From the NCBI GenBank assembly GCA_030705695.1, contig JAUZPX010000026.1:1-20568 (forward strand): DNA of 20,568 bases, given 5' to 3'. The notes beneath the pieces were generated by a model that saw only the letters and a program-made list of their open reading frames with translations, did no database searches and was not told where the DNA came from. Source of the DNA: Bacillota bacterium (lineage in GTDB: Bacteria > Bacillota > Clostridia > Oscillospirales > Acutalibacteraceae). Position 1 is the first letter of the stretch. Each line of letters opens with the position of its first letter. Positions 1 to 8,739 of the stretch are shown piece by piece. The translations under genes were made by a program, and so were the position numbers.

Positions 1-2
1 AT

Positions 3-995
3 TTCCCGGATGACTTTGTTCTCTTTGTTGATGAGTCGCACGTCACTATTCCGCAGGTGCGTGGAATGTTTGCGGGGGATAAGGCACGCAAGAAGACACT
101 GATCGACTTCGGTTTCCGGCTGCCCTCGGCCTATGATAACCGTCCGCTTAATTTTGATGAATTTTATAAGAAAATAAATCAGGCGGTTTTTGTCAGTGCA
201 ACCCCGGGCGATTTTGAACTTGAAAAAAGCACTGTTGTTGCCGAACAAGTCATACGGCCGACAGGACTGCTGGATCCGAATATTTCAGTTCGCCCAACAT
301 CAGGACAGATGGACGACCTTATTTCGGAAATCAATTTAAAGGTAGCTAAGCAGCAGCGTATTCTTGTTACCACGCTTACTAAAAAAATGGCAGAAGATTT
401 AACAAACTATCTTGAAACAATGGGTATAAGAGTTCGCTATATGCATCATGATATTGATACTGTCGAGCGAATGGAAATCGTAAGAGATCTTCGCCTTGGA
501 GAGTTTGATGTTCTTGTAGGTATTAACCTTTTGCGTGAAGGACTCGATATTCCCGAAGTTTCGCTTGTTGCGATACTTGACGCTGATAAAGAAGGATTTT
601 TGCGCAGCGAACGCTCGTTAATTCAAACTGTAGGACGTGCCGCAAGAAATGCAGACGGTGAAGTTATAATGTACGCCGATTCTGTTACTCCGTCTATGGA
701 AAAAGCAATTAAAGAAACAATGCGCCGCCGCAAAATTCAAGAAAAATATAATATTGAAAATAATATAACTCCGAAAACGATAGAAAAGAAAGTTTCTGAA
801 ATTATAGAAATTTCTACTCATAATAACGATGAGAAGTTCCAGAAGAAATACCTTACGAAAGCTGAAAAGATTCAGCTTATAGATAGATTAACAAAAGAAA
901 TGAGAGCGGCAGCAAAGCTTCTTGAATTTGAACATGCCGCATATTTAAGAGACAGAATTAGTAAACTAAAGGGCGAAAAGCCAGATAAAAAATAA
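3..995 (+). CDS. uvrB: UvrABC excinuclease subunit B, 3' portion (5' end outside window)
   Basis: UvrB is the DNA-loading helicase-like subunit of nucleotide excision repair. It receives damaged DNA from UvrA and recruits UvrC for incision. The frame is open from base 3; the visible part is 330 codons, about half of a usual ~660-residue UvrB. The first visible residues carry the family motif DESHVTIPQVRGMF. The helicase motifs V and VI follow (GINLLREGLDIPEV, then QTVGRAARN). The last ~40 residues form the C-terminal UVR domain (KLLEFEHAAYLRDRI) that contacts UvrC. No uvrA follows; a topoisomerase pair starts 44 bases downstream with no terminator between, so read-through is possible. The family call is essentially certain; only the N-terminal half is unseen. 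Confidence 0.97.
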   Translation, partial: FPDDFVLFVDESHVTIPQVRGMFAGDKARKKTLIDFGFRLPSAYDNRPLNFDEFYKKINQAVFVSATPGDFELEKSTVVAEQVIRPTGLLDPNISVRPTSGQMDDLISEINLKVAKQQRILVTTLTKKMAEDLTNYLETMGIRVRYMHHDIDTVERMEIVRDLRLGEFDVLVGINLLREGLDIPEVSLVAILDADKEGFLRSERSLIQTVGRAARNADGEVIMYADSVTPSMEKAIKETMRRRKIQEKYNIENNITPKTIEKKVSEIIEISTHNNDEKFQKKYLTKAEKIQLIDRLTKEMRAAAKLLEFEHAAYLRDRISKLKGEKPDKK

Positions 996-1039
996 TTTTG
1001 ATTTGTTTTTTTCAGTTTCTTTAAGAAAGGGAAATGTAA

Positions 1040-3028
1040 ATGCCAAAAAAGAAAACGACACAGGAATACGGCAATGAAAGTATTTCCTCATTAAAGGGCG
1101 CCGACAGAGTTCGGAAACGTCCTGCTGTTATTTTCGGCTCTGACGGTATTGAAGGTTGTCAGCATTCTTTCTTTGAGATTCTTTCAAATTCAATCGACGA
1201 GGCAAGAGAAGGCCACGGAAATGTAATTACGGTAACTCGTTTTGAAGATAAATCAATTGAAGTTGAAGATCACGGACGAGGAATCCCAGTTGATTTTAAC
1301 AATAATGAAAACTGCTATAACTGGGAGCTTGTTTTTTGCGAGCTTTATGCAGGCGGAAAATATAACAACAATGAAGGCGAAAACTATGAGTTTTCGCTAG
1401 GACTGAACGGACTCGGTTTGTGCTCGACACAGTATTCTTCAGAATATATGGACGTTGATATTCGCCGTGATGGTCAGCAATATATGCTCCATTTTGAAAA
1501 GGGAGAAAATGTCGGGGAGCTTAATAAAAAAGAATACACAAAAAAAGATACAGGTACGAAAATTCACTGGAAACCTGATCTACAGGTTTTTACTGATATT
1601 GATATTCCAACTGAATATTTTATTGATGTTATCCGCCGTCAGGCAATAGTCAATGCCGGCGTTAAATTTATTTTTAAAAATCAGATTGGTCGCAGTTTTG
1701 AAACAACTGAATTTCTTTATCAGAACGGTATTGTCGACCATGTTAAGGAAGTTGTTGGGGAAGACACTTTATCTTCGGTTCTGTCCTGGAAAACCGAGCG
1801 CAAAGTTCGTGACCGAGAGGACAAGCCCGAATACAAATGTAAAATCGATATTGCGCTTACATTTTCAAATAAGATTCATTTAGCTGAGTATTATCACAAT
1901 TCAAGTTGGCTTGAGTACGGCGGTGCGCCTGAAAAAGCAGTAAAAAATGCTACAGTTTATCAAATAGATGCTTATTTGAAACAAAATAATAAATATAATA
2001 AAAACGAAAGCAAAATCACTTATTCCGATGTAGAAGACTGCATGGTTATGATTATTTCTTCGTTTTCAAGTATAACTTCCTACGAAAACCAAACAAAAAA
2101 AGCAATTACCAATAAAGGCATTCAAGATGCTATGACAGAATTTTTGCGGCATCAGCTTGAAGTTTACTTTATTGAAAACCCTATTGAAGCCGATAAAATT
2201 TCAAACCAGATACTTATTAACAAGCGAAGCCGTGAGGATGCCGAGAAAACCAGACTTAACATCAAGAAAAAGCTCACGGTAAATATGGATTTAACAAACC
2301 GTGTGCAGAAATTTGTTGATTGCCGCAGCAGAGACGTAAATGAGCGTGAACTTTTTATAGTTGAGGGCGATTCTGCTCTCGGTGCCTGCAAACAGGCGAG
2401 AGACCCGAATTTTCAGGCTATTATTCCGATTCGTGGCAAAATTCTGAATTGCCTGAAAGCTGATTACGACAAAATTTTCAAGAATGATATTATTACAGAT
2501 TTGCTTAAAGTACTCGGGTGCGGTGTTGAAGTAAAAAGCAAGGCGAATAAAGATTTATCATCGTTCAATATTAATCTTTTACGCTGGAATAAAGTCATTA
2601 TTTGTACAGATGCCGATGTCGACGGATTCCAAATTCGTACGCTTGTGCTTTCAATGCTTTACCGACTTACTCCTACGCTAATTGAGGAGGGGCGTGTGTA
2701 TATTGCAGAATCTCCGTTATATGAAATTACAACAAAAGACGAGATTTACTTTGCATATACGGAAGCTGAAAAAGAAGGCTTTCTCCAGAAAATTGGAAAC
2801 GATAAATTCACGATTCAGCGTTCAAAAGGTCTTGGCGAAAACGAACCCGATATGATGAACATGACGACAATGAATCCGGCAACACGTCGTTTAATAAAAG
2901 TTATGCCGGATAATGCAGCAAGAACCGCTGAAATGTTTGAAGTGCTTCTAGGCGATAATCTGGCAGCACGAAAAGAGTTTATTATTCAAAACGGTTCAAA
3001 TTATATTGAAAATATTGATGTCAGTTAA
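1040..3028 (+). CDS. Type II DNA topoisomerase subunit B (ParE/GyrB-like, clostridial second paralog)
   Basis: This is the ATPase/TOPRIM subunit of a heterotetrameric type II topoisomerase, expected to act with the subunit A encoded just downstream. It has 662 residues. The GHKL ATPase domain comes first: FFEILSN with the likely catalytic base Glu46 and Mg-binding Asn50, then DHGRGIP (Asp77) and GLNGLG. The TOPRIM domain has EGDSALG at Glu442 and DADVD at 524-528. RGKILN and the C-terminal RSKGLGE block are also present. The start is ATG 1040 after AAGAAAGGG. It differs from textbook GyrB in reading LSNSIDEA instead of VDNAIDEA and in the loop near residues 86-115. That fits the divergent topoisomerase pair found in Clostridia beside a canonical gyrase elsewhere. 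Whether it works as topoisomerase IV or a second gyrase cannot be settled here, so no symbol is given. Confidence 0.92.
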   Translation: MPKKKTTQEYGNESISSLKGADRVRKRPAVIFGSDGIEGCQHSFFEILSNSIDEAREGHGNVITVTRFEDKSIEVEDHGRGIPVDFNNNENCYNWELVFCELYAGGKYNNNEGENYEFSLGLNGLGLCSTQYSSEYMDVDIRRDGQQYMLHFEKGENVGELNKKEYTKKDTGTKIHWKPDLQVFTDIDIPTEYFIDVIRRQAIVNAGVKFIFKNQIGRSFETTEFLYQNGIVDHVKEVVGEDTLSSVLSWKTERKVRDREDKPEYKCKIDIALTFSNKIHLAEYYHNSSWLEYGGAPEKAVKNATVYQIDAYLKQNNKYNKNESKITYSDVEDCMVMIISSFSSITSYENQTKKAITNKGIQDAMTEFLRHQLEVYFIENPIEADKISNQILINKRSREDAEKTRLNIKKKLTVNMDLTNRVQKFVDCRSRDVNERELFIVEGDSALGACKQARDPNFQAIIPIRGKILNCLKADYDKIFKNDIITDLLKVLGCGVEVKSKANKDLSSFNINLLRWNKVIICTDADVDGFQIRTLVLSMLYRLTPTLIEEGRVYIAESPLYEITTKDEIYFAYTEAEKEGFLQKIGNDKFTIQRSKGLGENEPDMMNMTTMNPATRRLIKVMPDNAARTAEMFEVLLGDNLAARKEFIIQNGSNYIENIDVS

Positions 3029-3067
3029 TATATAGGAATACAGTTTTTAAAATTCGGAGTTGATTTG

Positions 3068-5311
3068 GTGGCTTCAAAAAGAAAAGAAGAAAACAGAACA
3101 GAAAAACGTCAAAAAGCAAACGGCGTTATTCTTGGTGCCGGTGAAATATTAGAGCAGAAAATTCCCAATACAATTGAAGAAAACTATATGCCGTACGCAA
3201 TGAGCGTTATATTGTCGCGAGCAATTCCCGAAATTGACGGCTTTAAGCCTTCACACAGAAAATTGCTTTACACTATGTATAAAATGGGCTTGCTAAACTC
3301 GGCTCGAACAAAATCAGCGAATATTGTTGGGCAAACGATGAAGCTTAATCCCCATGGCGACGGCGCAATCTATGAAACAATGGTTCGTCTTAGCCGAGGG
3401 TATGAAGCGCTTCTTCATCCGTTTGTCGATTCAAAAGGAAATTTCGGAAAGTCATACAGCCGTGATATGGCGTATGCCGCCTCAAGATATACGGAAGCAA
3501 AGCTCGATAAAATTTGTACGGAGCTTTTTAAAGATATCGATAAAGATACGGTTGACTTTGTCGATAACTACGACAGTACTTTAAAAGAGCCTACGCTGTT
3601 ACCAGCTTCTTTTCCGTCAGTTCTTGTAAATGCTAATTCGGGAATTGCTGTCGGTATGGCAAGCTCAATTTGCTCATTTAACTTAAAAGAAATCTGTGAA
3701 ACAACCGTAGCTTTAATTTGCGATTCTGAACATGATATTTTTTCAACTCTTCCTGCCCCTGATTTTATCGGCGGCGGTCAGATAATTTATAATAAAGAAG
3801 CATTCGAGCAAATTTACGAAACAGGCAGAGGTTCATTTAAAGTCCGAAGCCGATACACATATGATAAGTCAGAAAATTGCATAGATATTACACAAATCCC
3901 ACAGACAACTACTTGCGAAGTGATTATTGATAAAATTATTGAGCTTGTAAAACAAGGAAAAATCAAAGAAATTTCTGATATCCGTGACGAAACAGGTCTT
4001 GATGGACTGAAAATCACGATTTCATTAAAACGTGGCGTTGACCCCGACAAACTTATGCAGCGCCTTTTTAAAATGACAACGCTTGAAGACAGCTTTGCTT
4101 GTAATTTTAATGTTCTTATAGGCGGAACTCCGCAAGTTCTAGGAATTCGTGATTTACTTGACGAATGGACAGCTTTTAGAGTTGAATGCATCAAAAGACG
4201 AACATACTTCGATTTGCAAAAGAAAAAGGATAAGCTGCATCTCTTGCGCGGACTTGAAAAAATTCTGCTTGATATTGATAAAGCAATAAAAATTGTTCGT
4301 GAGACAAAAGAAGAAAACGAAGTTATTCCGAATTTGATGATTGGTTTTGGGATTGATGAAATTCAATCTGAATATATTGCAGAAATCAAACTGCGTCATT
4401 TGAATCAGGAATATATTTTAAAACGTACAGAAGAGATCCGTCAGCTGGAAGCTGATATCACCGAGCTTGAATCTATTCTTTCAAGCAAAAGCAAAATTAA
4501 GAGTATTATTGTAAAAGAATTGAAAGATATTGCCGAAAAATACGGAGAACCTCGTCACAGCGTAATTTTATATATTGATGACAGTGAGTTATCTATTGAA
4601 TCTGAAGAAGTTCCTGATTATGCTGTTAATTTGTTTTTTACAAAAGAAGGTTACTTTAAGAAAATTACTCCTCTTTCTTTGCGTATGGGCGGCGAACAAA
4701 AGCTAAAAGAGGGCGATGAAGTTGCAGATGTCATAGAAGCCTCAAATGCTTGTGATTTGCTGTTTTTCTCGGATAAATGTCAGGTATATAAAGCAAAAGC
4801 TTCTGATCTCTCAGATACAAAAGCCAGCGTTTTGGGAGATTATATTCCTGCAAAGCTTTCTATGGATGAAGGCGAGACAGCAATTAAAATGATTGTTACA
4901 AAAGATTATAAAGGCTTCCTTTTGTTTGTTTTTGAAAACGGAAAGGTTGCTAAAATCCCTCTGGAAGCTTATGCAACAAAAACAAACCGTAAAAAGCTTA
5001 CTGCTGCTTACAGCGATAAATGCAGGCTTACCGATATTTGTTATATGGAATCTGATTGTGAATATTTGTTAACTGCTTCATCAGGAAGAATGCTTCTTAT
5101 CCATACGGGTGCAATCAGCCTAAAAACAACAAGGAATACAATTGGCGTGTCAGCTATGACGTTGAAAAAAGGACATAGGGTAAGGTCAGTTGTAAAATAC
5201 TCGGAAGATATGCCGATAAATCCAAACAGATACCGCACAAGAAATCTGCCTGCAGCAGGCTCAATGCCGTCTCCAGATGAAGCTAAAGATAATCAACTAA
5301 CATTAATTTAA
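3068..5311 (+). CDS. Type II DNA topoisomerase subunit A (ParC/GyrA-like, clostridial second paralog)
   Basis: This is the breakage-reunion subunit, partner of the upstream subunit B (gap ~40 bases, no terminator, so one operon). Two starts are possible: TTG 3065 and GTG 3068. GGAG at 3056-3059 lies 5 nt from the TTG and 8 nt from the GTG, so GTG is preferred (747 residues). Residues are numbered here from the TTG. The winged-helix domain has YMPYAMSVILSRAIP, and the catalytic tyrosine is Tyr142 in SRYTEAKL. The quinolone-determining segment reads NPHGDGAIYETM: Gly100 sits where E. coli GyrA has Ser83, and Glu104 sits where it has Asp87. A tower/coiled-coil region follows, then a degenerate beta-pinwheel C-terminal domain without a GyrA box (QRGGRG-like), which favours ParC-like decatenation over supercoiling. 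The last residues are NQLTLI. A terminator follows 30 bases after the stop. Confidence 0.92.
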   Translation: MASKRKEENRTEKRQKANGVILGAGEILEQKIPNTIEENYMPYAMSVILSRAIPEIDGFKPSHRKLLYTMYKMGLLNSARTKSANIVGQTMKLNPHGDGAIYETMVRLSRGYEALLHPFVDSKGNFGKSYSRDMAYAASRYTEAKLDKICTELFKDIDKDTVDFVDNYDSTLKEPTLLPASFPSVLVNANSGIAVGMASSICSFNLKEICETTVALICDSEHDIFSTLPAPDFIGGGQIIYNKEAFEQIYETGRGSFKVRSRYTYDKSENCIDITQIPQTTTCEVIIDKIIELVKQGKIKEISDIRDETGLDGLKITISLKRGVDPDKLMQRLFKMTTLEDSFACNFNVLIGGTPQVLGIRDLLDEWTAFRVECIKRRTYFDLQKKKDKLHLLRGLEKILLDIDKAIKIVRETKEENEVIPNLMIGFGIDEIQSEYIAEIKLRHLNQEYILKRTEEIRQLEADITELESILSSKSKIKSIIVKELKDIAEKYGEPRHSVILYIDDSELSIESEEVPDYAVNLFFTKEGYFKKITPLSLRMGGEQKLKEGDEVADVIEASNACDLLFFSDKCQVYKAKASDLSDTKASVLGDYIPAKLSMDEGETAIKMIVTKDYKGFLLFVFENGKVAKIPLEAYATKTNRKKLTAAYSDKCRLTDICYMESDCEYLLTASSGRMLLIHTGAISLKTTRNTIGVSAMTLKKGHRVRSVVKYSEDMPINPNRYRTRNLPAAGSMPSPDEAKDNQLTLI

Positions 5312-5341
5312 AAACCACAAAATACGATTAGTATATTTTTA

Positions 5342-5371
5342 AGCACTTAGTTTTCTAAGTGCTGTTTTTTT
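5342..5371 (+). terminator. Intrinsic terminator after the topoisomerase pair
   Basis: A perfect 9-bp stem AGCACTTAG / CTAAGTGCT with a TTTT loop is followed by G and seven T. It closes the uvrB-topoisomerase transcription unit and separates it from the sporulation operon. Confidence 0.93.
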
Positions 5372-5378
5372 ATGTTCT

Positions 5379-5403
5379 AAATATGATGTCTTGTCCATAT
5401 ATT
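5379..5403 (+). promoter_or_regulatory. Possible sigma-E-like promoter for the spoIIIA operon
   Basis: CATATATT at 5396-5403 resembles the sigma-E -10 element (CATACAnT). It lies 35 bases before the spoIIIAA start, and spoIIIA operons are known to be sigma-E-dependent in Bacillus. AAATAT at 5379-5384 could be a -35 element, but the spacing is shorter than usual. The call leans on operon identity as much as on the sequence. Confidence 0.3.
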
Positions 5404-5437
5404 TTGACAAAGGAATTTCAAAATGGAGGGACACAAA

Positions 5438-6385
5438 ATGAGCGATGTTCGTTTTGATATGGCAGCAAATGCGCTGTGTCAGAATTTATCAAAAGTTATT
5501 TTAAAAATCCACGATGAAGTTAAATCTATAACACAGGAAATCAGGCTGAGGCTAAATCGGCCCGTTGCGATTATTACTCCGACAAAAACATATTATTTAT
5601 TGAAAAACGGCTGCATAACAAATACGGTTATGAAAAATGAAATGCTTTTAGCAAGCCAAAGAGATATTGTGGACACATTTCAAAATATTTGTAATTATTC
5701 AGTATACAGTCGGCAAAACGAAATAAAGAACGGATATATAACATTATCCGGAGGACATAGAGCAGGAATTTGCGGTACAGCTGTTTATAGCGGTAACGAA
5801 ATTACAAATATTCGGGATATTTCTTCTATTAATATACGAATTTCAAGGGAAGTTATCGGTTGTGCGAATTCTCTGATACATGATTTAAACGGGAAATTTG
5901 ACGGGTTACTGCTTTGCGGGCCGCCGGCATCCGGGAAAACGACTATTTTGCGAGACATGGCACGACAATTGTCGGAAAGCCATAACAAAAAAGTAGCTGT
6001 TATCGATGAGCGTGGCGAACTCGCAGGAACAAGCGGCGGGGTTTTTCAAAATGATTTAGGTCAGAGCGATATTTTAGACAATTACAAAAAAGGCGAGGGA
6101 ATAATGCAGGCTGTGCGATGTCTTTCACCCGATATCGTAATTTGTGACGAAGTCGGAACAAAAGCAGACATTGAAGCTATTGAAGAAGGATTGAATACAG
6201 GAGTTTCGGTTATTGCATCAATACATGCATCCTCTTTTGAAGAGCTTTTACGAAGAGAGCAGGCAAAAAGTTTATTAAAAACAGGTGCATTTAAAAAAAT
6301 TATTGTTCTTAAATGCAGGGAAAACACAGGAGAAATTAAAGAAATCATTAACGAGGAGGACATTGAAAAATGCTTTCGCTTATAG
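5438..6385 (+). CDS. spoIIIAA: Stage III sporulation protein AA (ATPase of the feeding-tube complex)
   Basis: SpoIIIAA is a cytoplasmic secretion-type ATPase (GspE/PilB-like fold). It is thought to power the mother-cell half of the SpoIIIA-SpoIIQ channel that supports the engulfed forespore. The Walker A motif GPPASGKTT starts near residue 161. Walker B is DIVICDEVG, and SIHASSFEELL follows. An earlier in-frame ATG at 5423 overlaps the ribosome-binding site itself (GGAGGG 5425-5430), so ATG 5438, 7 nt downstream of that site, is the better start and gives 315 residues. The gene overlaps spoIIIAB by 16 bases, which suggests translational coupling. First gene of the complete eight-gene operon. 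Confidence 0.95.
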   Translation: MSDVRFDMAANALCQNLSKVILKIHDEVKSITQEIRLRLNRPVAIITPTKTYYLLKNGCITNTVMKNEMLLASQRDIVDTFQNICNYSVYSRQNEIKNGYITLSGGHRAGICGTAVYSGNEITNIRDISSINIRISREVIGCANSLIHDLNGKFDGLLLCGPPASGKTTILRDMARQLSESHNKKVAVIDERGELAGTSGGVFQNDLGQSDILDNYKKGEGIMQAVRCLSPDIVICDEVGTKADIEAIEEGLNTGVSVIASIHASSFEELLRREQAKSLLKTGAFKKIIVLKCRENTGEIKEIINEEDIEKCFRL

Positions 6386-6876
6386 GGGCTTTTTTGGTGA
6401 TCGCTTCGGGAACAATGATCGGACTTTTGTTTTCAAATCGTCTTATACAACGTGAAAAATTCTTTTTAGAATACATTTCGTTTTTAACTGCATTGCAAAC
6501 CCAAATGAAATTCAGTTCAGCACCGCTTGACAGACTATTTGATTCTATTCAACATGGAGAATTATTAACAAAGCTAATTGAAAATATTTTATTTGAAACT
6601 AACAACACTATCACATTTAAAGATCTATGGATAAAATCTATTAGCAAAATTCCTGTTGAATACGGACTTAATGCATATGACCGAAAACTGCTTGCCGAAT
6701 TTGGTGCAAGTCTTGGAACTACAGATTTAGAAGGGCAGTTATCACACATTACATTACATATTGAGCTTGCAAATCTAAGGCTAATAGAAGCGAAAAGAGA
6801 AAAAGAGAATAAAGTTAAAATATACAGAATGCTTGGAATATTCGCTGGCATTTGTATCGCCCTGCTAATGGTTTAA
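6370..6876 (+). CDS. spoIIIAB: Stage III sporulation protein AB
   Basis: SpoIIIAB is a GspF-like membrane component of the SpoIIIA complex, probably the membrane partner of the SpoIIIAA ATPase. It has 168 residues, close to the Bacillus protein. There is a hydrophobic N-terminal segment (residues ~3-20, LIGAFLVIASGTMIGLL) and a hydrophobic C-terminal end (MLGIFAGICIALLMV), with a mostly helical charged middle. The start ATG lies inside the end of spoIIIAA, 10 nt after GAGGAGG. Confidence 0.92.
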   Translation: MLSLIGAFLVIASGTMIGLLFSNRLIQREKFFLEYISFLTALQTQMKFSSAPLDRLFDSIQHGELLTKLIENILFETNNTITFKDLWIKSISKIPVEYGLNAYDRKLLAEFGASLGTTDLEGQLSHITLHIELANLRLIEAKREKENKVKIYRMLGIFAGICIALLMV

Positions 6877-6922
6877 ATATATTTGTTTGAAAGTAAAAAG
6901 TTGCAAGAAAGGACTGAACTCC

Positions 6923-7117
6923 TTGGATGTTAATATGATTTTCAAAATTGCCGCTATAGGAATTATTGTTTCGGTGCTAAATCAAGTTTTGATTCGCTCG
7001 GGTCGTGAAGAACAGGCTACGATGACTACTCTTGCAGGGCTTATCGTTGTATTAATGATGATCATCAGCGGAATAAGCACTTTGTTTTCCACGATTAAGT
7101 CAGTTTTCGGGTTATAG
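6923..7117 (+). CDS. spoIIIAC: Stage III sporulation protein AC
   Basis: A small membrane protein of the SpoIIIA complex. The open frame extends upstream to 6887, but AAAGGA at 6908-6913 sits 9 nt before an in-frame TTG at 6923. That start yields the family-typical N-terminus MDVNMIFKIAAIG and 64 residues, near the usual ~65-68. Two transmembrane helices are visible, one in each half, separated by the conserved polar loop RSGREEQ. It ends two bases before the spoIIIAD start. Confidence 0.92.
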   Translation: MDVNMIFKIAAIGIIVSVLNQVLIRSGREEQATMTTLAGLIVVLMMIISGISTLFSTIKSVFGL

Positions 7118-7119
7118 TT

Positions 7120-7518
7120 ATGAATATCGTGGCATTATGCGGCGTTGCCCTGATCGCGGCAATTTTGTCGGTAACGCTTAAGAAACACAGCCCTGAAACG
7201 TCAATTATTATTTCGATAGCCGCAGGTATCATTCTTTTAATGGCAATTCTTAGTAAAATTATTCCTGCTGTTAATCAGATACAGACGTTAATTTCAAATG
7301 CAGGAATGAGCGCAGAATATGCTGGTATTCTTTTTAAAGCCGTCGGCATTTGCCTGATTTGTCAGTTTTCCGCCGATAGCTGCAAGGATGCCGGCGAGGC
7401 CGCCTTAGCTTCAAAAGTGGAGTTTGCAGGGAAAATCATGATTTTAATTCTGGCTTTACCGTTGTTTGAAAAAATATCTCAAATTGCATTATCACTTATC
7501 AATAGCCGTTTGCAGTAA
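7120..7518 (+). CDS. spoIIIAD: Stage III sporulation protein AD
   Basis: A membrane protein of the SpoIIIA complex with 132 residues, matching the usual ~130. It has several hydrophobic helices: an N-terminal one (VALCGVALIAAILSV), a second (IIISIAAGIILLMAIL), and later ones around LFKAVGICLICQF and MILILALPLFEKI. It starts two bases after spoIIIAC with only a weak ribosome-binding site, so it is probably translationally coupled to spoIIIAC. Confidence 0.92.
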   Translation: MNIVALCGVALIAAILSVTLKKHSPETSIIISIAAGIILLMAILSKIIPAVNQIQTLISNAGMSAEYAGILFKAVGICLICQFSADSCKDAGEAALASKVEFAGKIMILILALPLFEKISQIALSLINSRLQ

Positions 7519-7539
7519 GTATAGAAAGGCAAATTGGAA

Positions 7540-8739
7540 ATGAAGATGTGTAAAAAAGCAGGAATAATATTTGCTGTGTTTTTGTTGCTTTTGTTTTGCA
7601 GTTCTACAAAAGTATTTGCTGAGGTATCTTCCGCAACATCTAGTTCAGCAAGCAGCAAAACATCAAGCGAAAATTCAAATGAAATAAATAAAATCTATAA
7701 TCAGCAACTAAAAAACAGCGGAGCCGATGGTCTTGGGAATTATCTTTCCCCCGAAGCAAAAAAGGCTTTGGGTGTTACAACACCCGACTATAATGCTCTT
7801 TCAAATATTACTTTCGGAGATATAATAAAAATTATTTTCAGTATGACGGCAGATGCAGGTAAAGCACCGATAAGCTCTGTTTCTGCCGTATTAGCAATAA
7901 TATTGATCTGTGCATTGGCTGAAAGTTTTAAAACATCGTTAAGCGATAGTCCGCTTAGCGGCGTTATGGGTATGGTTAGCACTGTTTGTGTTGCAACGGC
8001 GTTAATTATTCCTATAGTAGGAACAATAAGCAGAGCAACAGAAATTATAACAGGTGTCTCTAATTTTATGCTTGCATACATACCGATAATGGCGGCTCTT
8101 ATGATATCTTCAGGACAAATTGTAAGCGGCGGATCTTATTACACGCTGATGATGGGTGCTGGACAAGCAGTGGCACAGATATCAAGTAAATTTCTCGTTC
8201 CGCTTTTAAATATTTTTTTGGGGCTTTCCGTTACATGCGCAATTTCGCCGAGAATTAACTTAAACGCCATATGCGATTTGTTTTATAAAGTGATTAAATG
8301 GGTGCTCGGAATAATTATGGTGATTTTCTCAGCGCTTTTAACGGTTCAAAATATCTTGGGTACAGCTGCCGATACTGCCGCCGCTAAAGCGGCAAAGTTT
8401 GCAATTTCAAGTGCAGTCCCCGTGGTTGGTTCGGCACTTGGCGATGCTTTAACTACAGTTCAAAGCTGTACAAAGCTATTGAAATCTGGTGTCGGTGTTT
8501 TTGCAATATTCGGTACAGCCTTTATGTTTTTGCCGATTTTGCTTGAATGTATTATCTGGTTGCTTTCAATAAATATCTGTGTAGCCGCAGGAGAATTGTT
8601 TGAATTAAAAGAAACGGTTGCTTTATTAAAGGCGTCAGGAAAAGTTATAAACACAATTATTGCAATATTGATATGTTGTATGGTGATATTTATCGTAACT
8701 ACAGCGATTGTTCTGATAATTGGAGGTGCTTCCACGTGA
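7540..8739 (+). CDS. spoIIIAE: Stage III sporulation protein AE
   Basis: The largest polytopic membrane component of the SpoIIIA complex. In-frame starts are TTG 7534, ATG 7540 and ATG 7546. AAAGG at 7525-7529 is 10 nt before ATG 7540, which is preferred (399 residues, equal to the family length). A signal peptide is visible: KK, then a hydrophobic core AGIIFAVFLLLLFC, and a probable cleavage after KVFA. A Ser/Thr-rich linker follows, then about seven hydrophobic helices from residue ~100 to the end. Its stop codon overlaps the GTG start of spoIIIAF. Confidence 0.93.
   Translation: MKMCKKAGIIFAVFLLLLFCSSTKVFAEVSSATSSSASSKTSSENSNEINKIYNQQLKNSGADGLGNYLSPEAKKALGVTTPDYNALSNITFGDIIKIIFSMTADAGKAPISSVSAVLAIILICALAESFKTSLSDSPLSGVMGMVSTVCVATALIIPIVGTISRATEIITGVSNFMLAYIPIMAALMISSGQIVSGGSYYTLMMGAGQAVAQISSKFLVPLLNIFLGLSVTCAISPRINLNAICDLFYKVIKWVLGIIMVIFSALLTVQNILGTAADTAAAKAAKFAISSAVPVVGSALGDALTTVQSCTKLLKSGVGVFAIFGTAFMFLPILLECIIWLLSINICVAAGELFELKETVALLKASGKVINTIIAILICCMVIFIVTTAIVLIIGGAST

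Noticed and set aside
6887..6922. Twelve-codon N-terminal extension of spoIIIAC
   Set aside because: The ribosome-binding site lies inside it and the family N-terminus begins at the TTG at 6923.
8673..8735. Long N-terminal extension of spoIIIAF inside spoIIIAE
   Set aside because: GGAGG plus the GTG overlapping the spoIIIAE stop gives the family-like start; the extension is out-of-frame spoIIIAE sequence.
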